A stretch of 64,000 nt of DNA from Ciona intestinalis (taxonomy: Eukaryota; Chordata; Ascidiacea; Phlebobranchia; Cionidae): positions 321,430 through 385,429 of the forward strand of contig NW_004190420.2 in NCBI RefSeq assembly GCF_000224145.3, written 5' to 3'. The translations under genes were made by a program, and so were the position numbers. The notes under the pieces are model-generated. The model had not been told where the DNA came from. It did not search any database and saw nothing but the letters and a program-made list of their open reading frames with translations. This document shows, in pieces, positions 23,894-35,109 of the stretch; the stretch's first letter is position 1, and each line of letters begins with the position of its first letter.

Positions 23894-24559
23894 TTTATAG
23901 CCTACCATGGTTTTTAATATCCTTGCCTCACCCCAACTCTTATATGGCGGCTTAAAAATATACCTTTTCAGGTGTTTTGGTGTTAAGTAAAATTATATTA
24001 TATAAATTGTATTTATGTCTTTTTTTAGTGTCAAGTATAAATTCGAAGAGGTAAAAATTACACGTGGAACTTTTATGTATTGCTTTGATGTATGGCGCCC
24101 TCTCATGCTTTGATCGATCTCATTTCTACGCGGGAAAAAGGAAAATTACCGACAGTGCGGAACTCAATACGAATACAGCCTGTAACGTGTATTAGTACTT
24201 TCTGGTAAGTACTCTATGACTAAGATGTCCACAAAACGATAAATACGGCGATGCAGCACGTTTTCGCGCATTTAAAAGGTAATTTTTCCAAAAACGTACA
24301 GCGGGGTGTTTGAGACCTAACGAACATGTAAGACATTAAGACAACGTATTACTGGTTACCCGCTAAAAGGATTACCTGCTCCAATCTTTGGAGCATACTT
24401 TTTTAATACAACTGTCAATGTAGAGGTTGTGTCATTATTTAAATTTTTATTATTAAAGTAATATTTAAATTTTGATACCTTAATCTTTAATGCAAGTTGT
24501 TTTTTTATGTTTGAGTACGATGTAGTAACAGCAAGGCTCATGTTTTCATACACGTCCTA

Positions 24560-24775
24560 GGGCAAGACACTTTACGCCAATTGCTCCATTGTAGTGGTCA
24601 CCAATGAGTTGTCCAAATTATCAGCCATACACAAAAAAACAATCACCCACAAAGTTACATATGTGGAATGTGGTAACTCATAATTGGAACATTGTGTATG
24701 AAACTGAACACTCGTTGTGAGAACTGTCGTTTTCTCATGCATGCAAGAATAAGCAAAATAGATTCCCTCATTCAA
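24560..24775 (+). mobile_element. tRNA-derived SINE, body and tail
   Basis: Contains GGGCAAGACACTTTACG, GTTGTCCAAATTATCAGCC, CACCCACAAAGTTACAT, GTATGAAACTGAACAC and AACTGTCGTTTTC, then an ATTCCCTCATTCAAT tail. The tRNA head is absent. Confidence 0.7.
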
Positions 24776-25406
24776 TATTTCTTGTACCAGTGCGCTATTT
24801 TTTTGATTTGCGCAAGAGATAATTTATCTGTGTATGCAATTTTTAAAATCTTAGTACAATATTATTGTATGTTTGTTAAGATTTTTGAATAACGAGTCAT
24901 TGCAAGTGACCATCATCTCAAGTTTTTTAAATAAACGGTATCCTTAGATGATTTTGTTTTATTTACTAAAAAATTATTTAACACCATGAAATTGGCAAGT
25001 AAATAACATTTTCCAATACATGGGGTATGAGTTTGAAATGTTGTGGTACATGTAGTGGAGTCTCATTGTTACTCTGAATGTGGAACACTGATTGCATTCA
25101 AACCTATACCCCAAAGCCAAACTATAAACGTGGCAATATTATTGTTCCCAGCTCAGCTTTATAAACCTTAAACATATTTCTAGTTATCACCAAACACCAA
25201 TTATCCTATCTAAGAACTGAATCAACGAGAATGAATATTTTTTAATGTTGTAAAAAATGGCAAAATTTATGTATCTTGATGTGTTTTCTCTTCCTGTATT
25301 TACTTTTTTAATAATTTAGATATTATTTTTAGGCTCATATAAATGAACTTCCCTTGTTTGAAACTTGTTATTGGATAATGTTTCTGTTTCACAGAGTTTT
25401 ACAGCT

Positions 25407-28400
25407 ATGGCGAATAGGTATTTAAGGCCTGAGTTAACAAATGAAGAAGTGCATGAATGGTTTGCTTCAGTTGATGGGAAAGTAAAATCTAGGCCAAACT
25501 TTCCCGCTATTCTTTTCACCGGCCGCGGCATTGTGCGAAAAAAAACAAGCACTCAATCCGCTGAAAATCCTTCATACTGTGTAGCCCATGGAAAGGATGC
25601 CTGCTTTGAGGATGAATCCACTGTTTATGAAGATACACTGTTAGAGAGTGCTGATATGGAACAGCTGGATTTGGAAACTTTACCACCTTTGATAGATTTT
25701 TCGAAATACTACGACAATCCAGAGTCCCTGGAGGTTTACAGGCACTATAACTTCACTCATGATTACAATCCCAATCTACCTACAACTGAACACAGAAAAA
25801 AGATTTTGGCTATCATTGAGCAGCAGCCCGTTAGCATTATTGAAGGGTGTACAGGAAGTGGTAAAACAACTCAAATACCACAGTTTATTCTAGACGAGGC
25901 TGCAAGAAAAGAAAAATATTGCAACATATTGGTCACACAACCAAGAAAAATTGCTGCAATCAGCATTGCTCGCCGAGTGAGCCAGGAAAGAGATTGGCAA
26001 GTGGGTGGCCTTGTTGGGTACCAGGTTGGTTTGGACAAAATGACATCACCCGACACCAGAATCACTTATGTAACAACTGGTGTGTTTCTTCGTCGTATAA
26101 TCATGTCAAAAAGCTTAAACGAATTCACTCATATCATTTTGGACGAAGTGCACGAACGAGATCAAGAAACTGACCTTGCAATGCTTTTGGTTCGAAAACT
26201 TCTCAACTACAATTCCAAATCAGTGAAGGTTATCCTTATGTCGGCAACTTTTGACATGAACGAGTTATCAGACTACTTTGGTTCTTGCATTTATGGAAAA
26301 GTCATTAAAGCACCCACTCTAAAAATTGCAGGCGAAATGTTCACAGTAACCGAACATTATGCAGATGAACTCACACCACTTGGTTGCCCCATGCCAGCTT
26401 GTGATCTTGCAAATCCTGAAGTTTTGGACGAGGCTTATACACTTGCTGATAAAATCATTGCTCACTTTGATAAGCTTGAAACCGGCCTGCAAACTCCTCA
26501 AGCTACGATGTCCATGGATTCTTCGAAAAGAGGATCTGTACTTGTGTTTTTACCAGGTATACATGATTGGATAATTTTAAATTTTGTTTAAAGCCAATAT
26601 TTAAAAATTATGGTTTAACCAATGAACCAAATCTATTTTGAAATTTTATTGTAGGCTGTATAAGATTATATTGATAAATAATTACTAAAATTACAAGCCG
26701 ATTGGTACTCCTTTAACAGTTAGTTTTCTTTGTGAAATACACTACATTCAGTAAAATTTGGATCTAATTTCTATACATCATATATATATATATATATACA
26801 ATTATTTTTCTTTGTTTAGCACCCTATTGTTTATATTAAACACAAGCGGAACCATGATGTTTAATTTATGTTCCAGGTATTCATGAAATTCGGGAGTTGG
26901 AGCGGATCTTGAAAATTGAAAAAGAGAATAGAAGGTATCAGATAATCCCTCTGCATTCCAGCATTACTTTGGAGGAACAAAGTCTTGTGTTCTCCAAACC
27001 CAAACTAGGTTTCCGGAAGATTATTCTTTCTACCAACATCGCTGAAAGCTCGATCACCGTACCAGATGTGAAGTATGTCATCGATTTCTGCTTGACTAAG
27101 TGCATGGTGTGTGATCTTGATACCAACTACCAAAGCTTGAGACTGCAGTGGGCGTCTAAGGCAAGTGGAAAGCAGAGATCAGGTCGTGCAGGACGTGTAT
27201 CCAACGGAAAAGTTTATCGTCTTGTGTCTAGGAATTTCTGGTCAACAAACATTGCAGAATATGGCATTCCTGAAATGCAACGTTGCTCTCTTGAAAGTGC
27301 TATTCTTAAAGTCAAGCTGCTAGGAATGGGTGCTCCCAAGTCAGTATTGTCGCTTGCATTGTCACCTCCAGACCTACACAACATCGGACGTACGGTTCTG
27401 CTTCTCAAAGAAATTGGTGCACTGTCAACAACAATTGAACAGAAAGTTTATGATGGAAAGCTTACATTTGTTGGTAAGGTACTTGCAGCTTTGCCTCTTG
27501 ACATGCGTCTGGGAAAGCTACTTATTCTTGGTTATGTATTTGGTTGTCTGGATCAGTGTTTGATAATTGCTGCCTCTCTTGCCAAGTCAAGCTTCCTTGC
27601 CACACCATACTACCTAGAGTTGGAATCCTTTAAGCAGAAGCTAACATGGGCTAAAGGAAGCTTCAGTGACTGCATTGCCATGCTAAATGCCTACCAGATG
27701 TGGGAGAGCTGCAGTAGATCAAGTATCTTCAGAAGGAAGAGTGATGAGATGGATTGGGGTAAAAAAAACTTTATTCAGATCCGGAAGGTTCATGATGTCC
27801 ACACCTTAGTAGATGAGCTTCGAGATCGTTTGAGCCAATTTAACATTCGTTCCAATGATTTGTGTTTTTGGTCATCTCAGGGTAAAAAGGAATGTGAGCT
27901 TATTCTTAAAGTGATAATGTCTGGGGCATTTTATCCCAATTACTTTGAGCTGCTTCCATCTGACGGAGATGTTGCTTCAAAAGAGATGTGCCTGCTCGAT
28001 CCAACCACAACTGTAATGTTTCGTGGCTTTCCTCCTAACTGTGGTGGATTGTTGTTCAAAGATTCCATCATTGAAAACACCAAGGGATGTGGAAAAGCTA
28101 AGAAATTGTACTACGATGGTTCCAAAGCATTTATTGAGTTTGAAAAAGATACGACCATTGAAACGAAGGATGTCTACCCAGCTGTATACCTGGCAAGCCG
28201 ATTAAGCAACTCAATGCGACCATTACAATTCTTTAAAAGTTATGAACTTGCTCCCGAAAACAACGACTCTAAAATTTTTCTATATGAGGATGCACAGAAA
28301 AAAAGGTACAGACAAGAAGTAATGAAACCAAGCGGTATGGTCTGGTTCCCTATTTTTGTGACCCACATAAACTCAGTCTCTTGTTTTTGGGGTTACAAAG

Positions 28401-29788
28401 CATTGTCAAAAAATAATGAAATAATGGACACTATTGAAAACATGGTTGCTGATTGCTATGCAAGGTATTCTACTACAGAAGTTATACCGGTAATGGACAA
28501 GCTGTTTCTTATAGCTTTAACTTACAACAACGTAACACAGCATTACAGAGCTGTGATTACCAGAATAACACCTTCAATTTCAGTTTGGTGTGTCGACTAC
28601 GGCAACAGTGTGTACAATGTGGACATATGTTCATTATGCAAAGTATCCCCACAATTGGAGCAGATACCATTTCAAGCCATAGCCTTCCGAATGCGCGGTG
28701 TGCAGCAGCTGGAATATGTACCGGCTTTAAAGACTAAATCTTTTATTTTGGAAGCGGTTCAGTCATCCAAGGGCATCATGATGGCAAAAGTATATTCTGT
28801 ATCCGCTGGCACTGTGAATGTGGATCTGTTCACCAAAGACGATCGGTACATCAACGAGCTATTGGTTACGAATGGCTTGTGTGAGTTTGCAAATGAGAGC
28901 AAGGTATCAGAGATAAGCCACAAGAGTTGGAAGATGGCAGAAGAGGAACATGTGGTAGATGAAGAATTGTTTGCTCAAAAACATCCCGGCATGTGGCACG
29001 AACTTGATCAAAGTATAAGAGTTCCTACAAAAAGAAAACTGCATTACCAACGAATACATGGCCCGAGGTCGCCATTTGAAGGAAGTTTTTCATCTTTGAT
29101 GAAGGTTGGAAGATGTAGGAAAGTAAGAGTGGATCGCAATAGCATCAACTCATTCGCCATAAATCTCAGTCGTGAGAAAACTGGAGGTTCAGTGATGATG
29201 TCTGCTGCTGAAATTGGTATCAATCAAAGTGGAACTACAATGCTTGCGAGAAGCACTACCATGCTTCCATCCATAAACGGTCTTCGATCTCTGCTTCTAC
29301 TTATCTTCTGTCCGATTATGGAACTCCGGGTGGATGTGGAAGAACAGCATTACACGGGAGCAATCTGCGGACTCGGAGCAGCAAAGATGTGCAATGGGGA
29401 ATGGAGGTCAATTCTGCCTGATCATGACATTGAGGTTGTGTTTGACACCAAGATCACCAGCCAAGATGTGATTGACGTCAACAGCATCAGAATGATGATC
29501 AACATGGCTGTTGGAAGTCAAGAATCTATATTGGGTGGGCAAGCAATTCATCGCTTGCAGGGCAACGCAAGGAAAAAGTTGTTGGATTTGATAAGCAAAG
29601 AACGACAGCTAATTACACAGGATAACATGATGCATAGCTATAAATGGCGCCTTAATCCTAAATCCAAGATAGTACCTCATCATATATCTGATTCCGAAGC
29701 AGATAAAAAAGACTTTTATAGACTCCATGATGGTGTGCTGCTCAAACAGACCAAAAAGCCGAATCCTTACCAGCCAAGTTATATGTGA
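25407..29788 (+). CDS. TDRD9: TDRD9, DEVH-box RNA helicase with Tudor domain
   Basis: Two exons, 25407-26556 and 26877-29788, joined in phase at LVFLPG|IHEIRE, giving 1353 residues, near human length. TDRD9 acts in the germline piRNA pathway with PIWI proteins to silence transposons. Helicase motifs are intact: Walker A GCTGSGKTTQ (about 147), TQPRK, DEVH (about 246), SATFD (about 285), STNIAESSITVPDV, and motif VI QRSGRAGRV. The HA2 region follows (GVPK/LALSPPDL type). A Tudor domain near residue 935-985 has the signature VWCVDYGN, and the C-terminal block HYTGAICGLG...ILPDHDIEV matches the vertebrate tail. The start was placed at MANRYLRPEL because TSFTEQ-like LTNEEVHEWFA after it matches the family N-terminus and an acceptor (TTTCACAG) ends at 25394. 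Having only one intron is unusual. Confidence 0.95.
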
Positions 29789-31795
29789 ATTTTCAAACAT
29801 TGTGACATTATAAAACCCTTTGTTAAATTTTCACAGGATTATGTTCATTTAAATTATGATTTTATTTCTCATATTCAATCCTATTCATGTGCTTTGGCAT
29901 TTTTGTATTTGCGTACTGGTACTGCTTTTTCTTTGCCAAGAATATCCTTTGTTTTTATATTTATATGCCCATTTGCCAATTTTTATAGCCTAATTTACAA
30001 ATTGACAACATATTTCAGTTTTTCCATTCGTTTATAGTACATGCGGCAATTTCTTTAACCTTCTGTTCATTTTTTTCATAGATTAAAGACAACAAATGTT
30101 AAAATTAGAATAGGATTTGTGCCTGTTGGAATCATTACAACAAACAAAAAGAAAAGTTGTTGAAATCTGAAACAAAACTATGTAAGAAACCAACCATGTA
30201 TGATGATTCACACCTCACTTTTATGTTGTTTAGTTTCACATGGAATAATCTATTCACAACATTAGGTGTTTTAAGTTACATTTTACTAAAACTTAGCTAT
30301 TATTATTATTTATTAATACTGTATATAAATAATAGTTTTCTTGTAAACTTATTTAAAAGGGATTTCCAATAGCTTATAGTTGTATGTTTTTTGTACATTT
30401 TATAAACATTAGAAAAACAAACTGGTCGCGTTTTTAAAACTGTTTGTATATAGTGATGCGAAGGGGGATCTAGTTGTTGCAAAATTTTAAGTAATAAATA
30501 AGCCTATATAAACATGTTTTACTACTCTAATGTGTGAAATGATAAAATGGGATTTAAAAAAGTCAGAAACGTAGGATTTTTAGGTATGATATCATTGATG
30601 TTAATATAAAATATATTAGGTTATTGTACTCGCTTGGTTACGCAACTATAGGTGAAAGAACTGATGTATTATAAGTGGTTCTTTGTTGGTTTAATCCACT
30701 ACAACAGTCTGATTGTTATTTTTGAGCCATGAGTGTTTCCATTGTTGTTTTGGGAGAATCGCTTTGCCTGTAAAGTTGAATCTGTTTTTACTTTGTAACA
30801 AATCAGAACTATAATGAAACACAATTCACACAGTAGAGTACTTAGTCTATATGGGTGATGACAACACGGGATATAAGGAAACGTGTGGGTCCACAGATGG
30901 TTCATTACCCTAAACATAGTATTATTATACTTAAAGCTTAGAGACCACCACACTCAATTAAACAGGAATATGTATTGTCGTACTATCAGTACCAACTAAG
31001 GTAAATAAGTGACGGTGTGAGTAGTGTAATAATATACCTAATACAAAGAATTGCAATTCACAAACCAAATGTGGTAAAAAATATTACAAAACACAATGAT
31101 GATTATAAATAAGTAAACCTGATTGTTGTACTTTGTGTTTGTGCAATACTATTATAGATTGTGCGTATTGTAAAAAGTAAAAACCAGTGCTTAATAGTTA
31201 ATACAGTGGTTCTTAAAACTTTTTGTACTTACGTACCATAATTTATTTCATACAGACATTTTGTGCCACTTCTTTTGATTTCATTTACTGTTAACTTTTT
31301 AATTAGTTGTCAGTAGTCAGTACGAATGGTATCTGGAAGACTTCATAAACCACAAGTGATATGCATACTAAAATTTGAGAACCACTGGTTTACCATTAAA
31401 ATAGTGTGTTCAACATATAACATCTAAAAATATTATTGTAAAAGCTTTAAATTTTGATTTCAATTGGCCCAAGTAATAAACAAGTTCAGTTAAGTGCTAC
31501 TAGACAAAGATTGTAATAATACTATCATGAAGAATGGTGTACAGCTTATTTTGTGTAGTGTGTATAGAAAATATTTCATACAATAATCGTACTTCGGCGA
31601 GTGATAACAAAGGACAGAATCTTGTTATAGGATCAGTTACCGACGGTGGCTCACCGTGTTATAATAAATATTTAATAAGTGAATATTTAATGTTAAAATA
31701 AACAAACATAAAAGCAGTGAATAAAAATGAATTAAGACAATTTTAAAACAAGGTTTTAATTTACGGAAACGGAATGAATTATTTAGTGGGGAATA
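29789..31795. other. Intergenic, AT-rich, nothing recognised
   Basis: Between the ends of two convergent genes. It holds only short frames without motifs, simple AT-rich stretches, and the 3' untranslated sequences of TDRD9 and the GT31 gene. No repeat family member was recognised. Confidence 0.6.
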
Positions 31796-33118
31796 TTAAA
31801 GTGAACTGCATTGTTTATTGTTTAGAGCTTGAGATTCTTCTCTTAGCTTAAAATCTCTTAATTCAAGTCTCCATTCATTCCACTTTCTCTCCATCTTTCC
31901 CACCACTGCATTAGTTGCATCCCACGGGTAGAAAACAAGCGGGTGGCCACCGTTGATTACAGGTTGTATGTTGCTACTGCTGTTGTTGATTTTATGCCGT
32001 AAAATCCCATATACCATTACATCCTCAAGGGGAAAGCCTTGGAGGGCAGTCATCATGGCAACTTTGTATATTTGCGCTACGACTGTTGGGCTAAGGATAA
32101 CCATTACCCCTCTACAGAAATCTGGGTATGTAGTTGCTGGATACTGTGACCAATGCACTCCCCATTTTCCTCCTCTAATTACGCCGCTGTTTTTCTCATA
32201 TTTGAAGCCGCAGTACATTAAATCTTTGGAGGCTCCTGTTAGAGTCTTTAGAAATTTCACAGTGCTCCCAATGTGCACAACACAATTGTCATTGGTAAAA
32301 ATGTAAAACGACCTTGGGTGATAAAGGTTTTGAACGATCCACCTAATTGCACTTAAAGTCTTTATAACCAAATTCGGATGAGTGTCAGAATCTGCTGTCT
32401 GCAGAATATCATCAAAACAGAGTTTTTCTTTCCGTAAATCGTCATTATGAACTTTATCCAAAGGTTTTCCGATTAGAAACACCAGAAATATTTGTTTTCC
32501 AGCAACTTGTTTTATGGATCCCCATGTGTTTCTGATCATTTGTCTTCTTGCTGAGTTTTCTGGCGAAGATTTGACAAAAAATATCACCGCTTCTTTTCGT
32601 TTCTATGATAAAAGAATTTTATTAATTATTAGAGTCGTGTCAGGTGCATTATTCAAACTACATTGTCAGCATGTTAAAACTCAAGTTATTTCCATTTTGG
32701 TTAATGGGCGAGAAACAATATATTAATTATTTAAACCTTTCATTAATAAAATAAACTCACTCTTTGTAAAAGCAGTGAAGTTGGATTTTTAACGATTCTT
32801 CCACCTATGTGTTGAGGGGTGTTTAAATTTTGAGCAAATTTCATTGGTAGTTCAAACTTACTCTCAAATTTCTTTTCAGTGCTGCTATAAGAAAACATTT
32901 ATTGTTGAAGCAAAAATTAAGTTACCAATAGTATATACGCCATGTAGACGTTTTATAGTTACTATGCTATATAGCATAACATTACATATACTTAATTCGT
33001 TGTTTAATGTTTACCTGTGACCGAACTTTACCAGAAAATGTCCAAAGTGCCAGAGGAAAACCAGTACAGCAAGAATAAATATAACCGTCCGTGTGCGCCT
33101 GGCTTTGCAATGCTGCAT
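31796..33118 (-). CDS. Beta-1,3-galactosyltransferase-like protein (GT31) with altered DxD motif
   Basis: Three exons in phase: 33015-33118, 32761-32884, 31796-32602, giving 344 residues. The N-terminus MQHCKARRTRTVIFILAVLV is a short basic tail plus a signal anchor, the type II Golgi topology of the family. The catalytic domain shows IFFVKSSPENSARRQMIRNTWG, the classic GT31 opening, then FDDILQTADSDTHPNLVIKTL and, at the C-terminal side, the acidic EDVMVYGIL. The metal-binding motif, normally DxD within TDTDVFI, reads TNDNCVV here, so the aspartates at both ends are asparagine. The family transfers galactose or GlcNAc to glycan acceptors. This member may have lost or changed catalysis. A 5' untranslated exon probably lies near 33537-33600, where a GTGAGT donor is visible. 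Confidence 0.85.
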
Positions 33119-34151
33119 GATATAAATCCAGATTCATTTGCAGTCTGTTTGTTATACTTAAGTGGACAAACAAATCACTAAAGCATAACTATAGCGGGCG
33201 AGCTTACAGAGGGGAAGACCCCGGTGACGTTCGTGTAATTTTAGTGACAAGACAGATCGAGTGATGCAGTTTGCGTTGCTTATATTCCAGCGAATATCAC
33301 ACGCAAGTTACAGTAAGCAGATTAATAAAAATAAATACAATTTACATCGCTATAGTGGCTTTCTCTTTACTAAGTATGGAGGCATAATGGCATAGCGTGC
33401 GGTATATATTGTATTTTGTAAAAATGATTACTCGAAGCCCTTATGTAACTTTTATCATTTTACGAAATATATTTGCTTGCCTTTTCGTTCAGATAATGCC
33501 AATGTAAAAAAAATAATAATTAAATAATACTCACCGTTTTAAATCCGTTAGGTGTGCTATCCATGGACATACTCATATGTTTCAATACAGAGCAATTAAG
33601 GGACAGCGTTTAGGCTACATTTGCTGATAATACATTAACCCTAACTTAACTGCAATGAAATATTTAATTGGATGAAACCTAATTTTGTTACACAGCACCC
33701 AGAGAGCGTGGTTTTAGTTTTCTGCGGACATGCAATGCATAAGCGCATGCTTTCCTTTTTTGTTTATCGCGTCGAGCTTGGTTTGAAACAAATGTTTAAT
33801 TATACATGATGGGGTTTTATCTGCGTTAATTATACTTTGACCCTGTGGTTTCGCGAAGCTGTTGTTATGATAATGTAGTTTCTCCGGTGCGCCATGAAAC
33901 TTTTATGCAATCAAACAGTATTTAAAAGTGTTGTTCGTGCGAATTCAATTGCTAAAACAGGTTTAATTGTGCGTTTAAAGACAGTGTAATACAACATATC
34001 AGAATAAATGGAACTACCTACAATCCATTATGTTGTATTTAGGCGTCCCCACTCAAGCAAATATGGCCTATGAAGTCGAAACGTATAGTACCCGCTTTAC
34101 CACTTGCAGTAAATCGTAAAGCGTAACATAAATATTATACTGTAAAAAGAT
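33119..34151. other. Upstream region of the GT31 gene
   Basis: No coding region is recognised. A minus-strand donor (CGGTGAGT) near 33535 suggests a non-coding first exon of the GT31 gene just to its right. The rest up to the MITE at 34152 is AT-rich and unremarkable. Confidence 0.45.
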
Positions 34152-34340
34152 ATATAGTAGGGTGGGGGAAAATGGGACACCTTTAATGCATAATATCCAA
34201 ATAGCCTGATCGTGTTTTAAACAATTAACAACGGTCTGTGGAAGTCGTGAGGATACGGTTTTACAATTCAATGAATGTTCTTTGTTTACTACCAAATAGA
34301 AAGAGAAAACTAAACGAAAAGGTGTCCCATCTTCCCCCAC
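34152..34340 (+). mobile_element. MITE-1 copy, cut by an assembly gap
   Basis: Opens with TATATAGTAGGGTGGGGGAA and closes with GTCCCATCTTCCCCCAC immediately before the run of N, so the right terminal repeat is almost complete. The interior has GCATAATATCCAAATAGCC, GATCGTGTTTTAAACAATTA and TTCTTTGTTTACTACCAAAT, the reference plus-orientation landmarks. Confidence 0.85.
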
Positions 34341-34939
34341 NNNNNNNNNNNNNNNNNNNNNNNNNNNNNNNNNNNNNNNNNNNNNNNNNNNNNNNNNNNN
34401 NNNNNNNNNNNNNNNNNNNNNNNNNNNNNNNNNNNNNNNNNNNNNNNNNNNNNNNNNNNNNNNNNNNNNNNNNNNNNNNNNNNNNNNNNNNNNNNNNNNN
34501 NNNNNNNNNNNNNNNNNNNNNNNNNNNNNNNNNNNNNNNNNNNNNNNNNNNNNNNNNNNNNNNNNNNNNNNNNNNNNNNNNNNNNNNNNNNNNNNNNNNN
34601 NNNNNNNNNNNNNNNNNNNNNNNNNNNNNNNNNNNNNNNNNNNNNNNNNNNNNNNNNNNNNNNNNNNNNNNNNNNNNNNNNNNNNNNNNNNNNNNNNNNN
34701 NNNNNNNNNNNNNNNNNNNNNNNNNNNNNNNNNNNNNNNNNNNNNNNNNNNNNNNNNNNNNNNNNNNNNNNNNNNNNNNNNNNNNNNNNNNNNNNNNNNN
34801 NNNNNNNNNNNNNNNNNNNNNNNNNNNNNNNNNNNNNNNNNNNNNNNNNNNNNNNNNNNNNNNNNNNNNNNNNNNNNNNNNNNNNNNNNNNNNNNNNNNN
34901 NNNNNNNNNNNNNNNNNNNNNNNNNNNNNNNNNNNNNNN
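34341..34939. other. Assembly gap (599 N)
   Basis: The gap lies downstream of the last visible exon of the BTB zinc-finger gene (minus strand) and probably hides its final exons. Confidence 0.95.
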
Positions 34940-35109
34940 TTTTTCAGCTGATTGGTTTAAAAAGTAAAGGTTCCTTATATGAATACTACTAAATAAAAAA
35001 AGTTAAGTTTAATACTATGGGTATAGCTTAAAGTGTTAAAACTCTGTGATTCTATAATATATTATAACACACAAATAACTTAGACATATATATCACACAA
35101 ATAACTTAC

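Larger units (their letters stand above)
22202..25394. other. Intergenic region with MITE and SINE copies
   Basis: No gene is recognised. The region is AT-rich except for the GC-rich element at 23594-23893. It contains a degenerate MITE-1 start (about 22402-22480) and a SINE (24560-24775). Around 24100-24210 a GC-richer patch ends in TACTTTCTG followed by GTAAGT, which could be a 5' untranslated exon of the downstream TDRD9 gene; that is speculative. Confidence 0.5.

Noticed and set aside
34238-34951. 237-codon frame
   Set aside because: Mostly N, and its readable part is the end of a MITE-1 copy.
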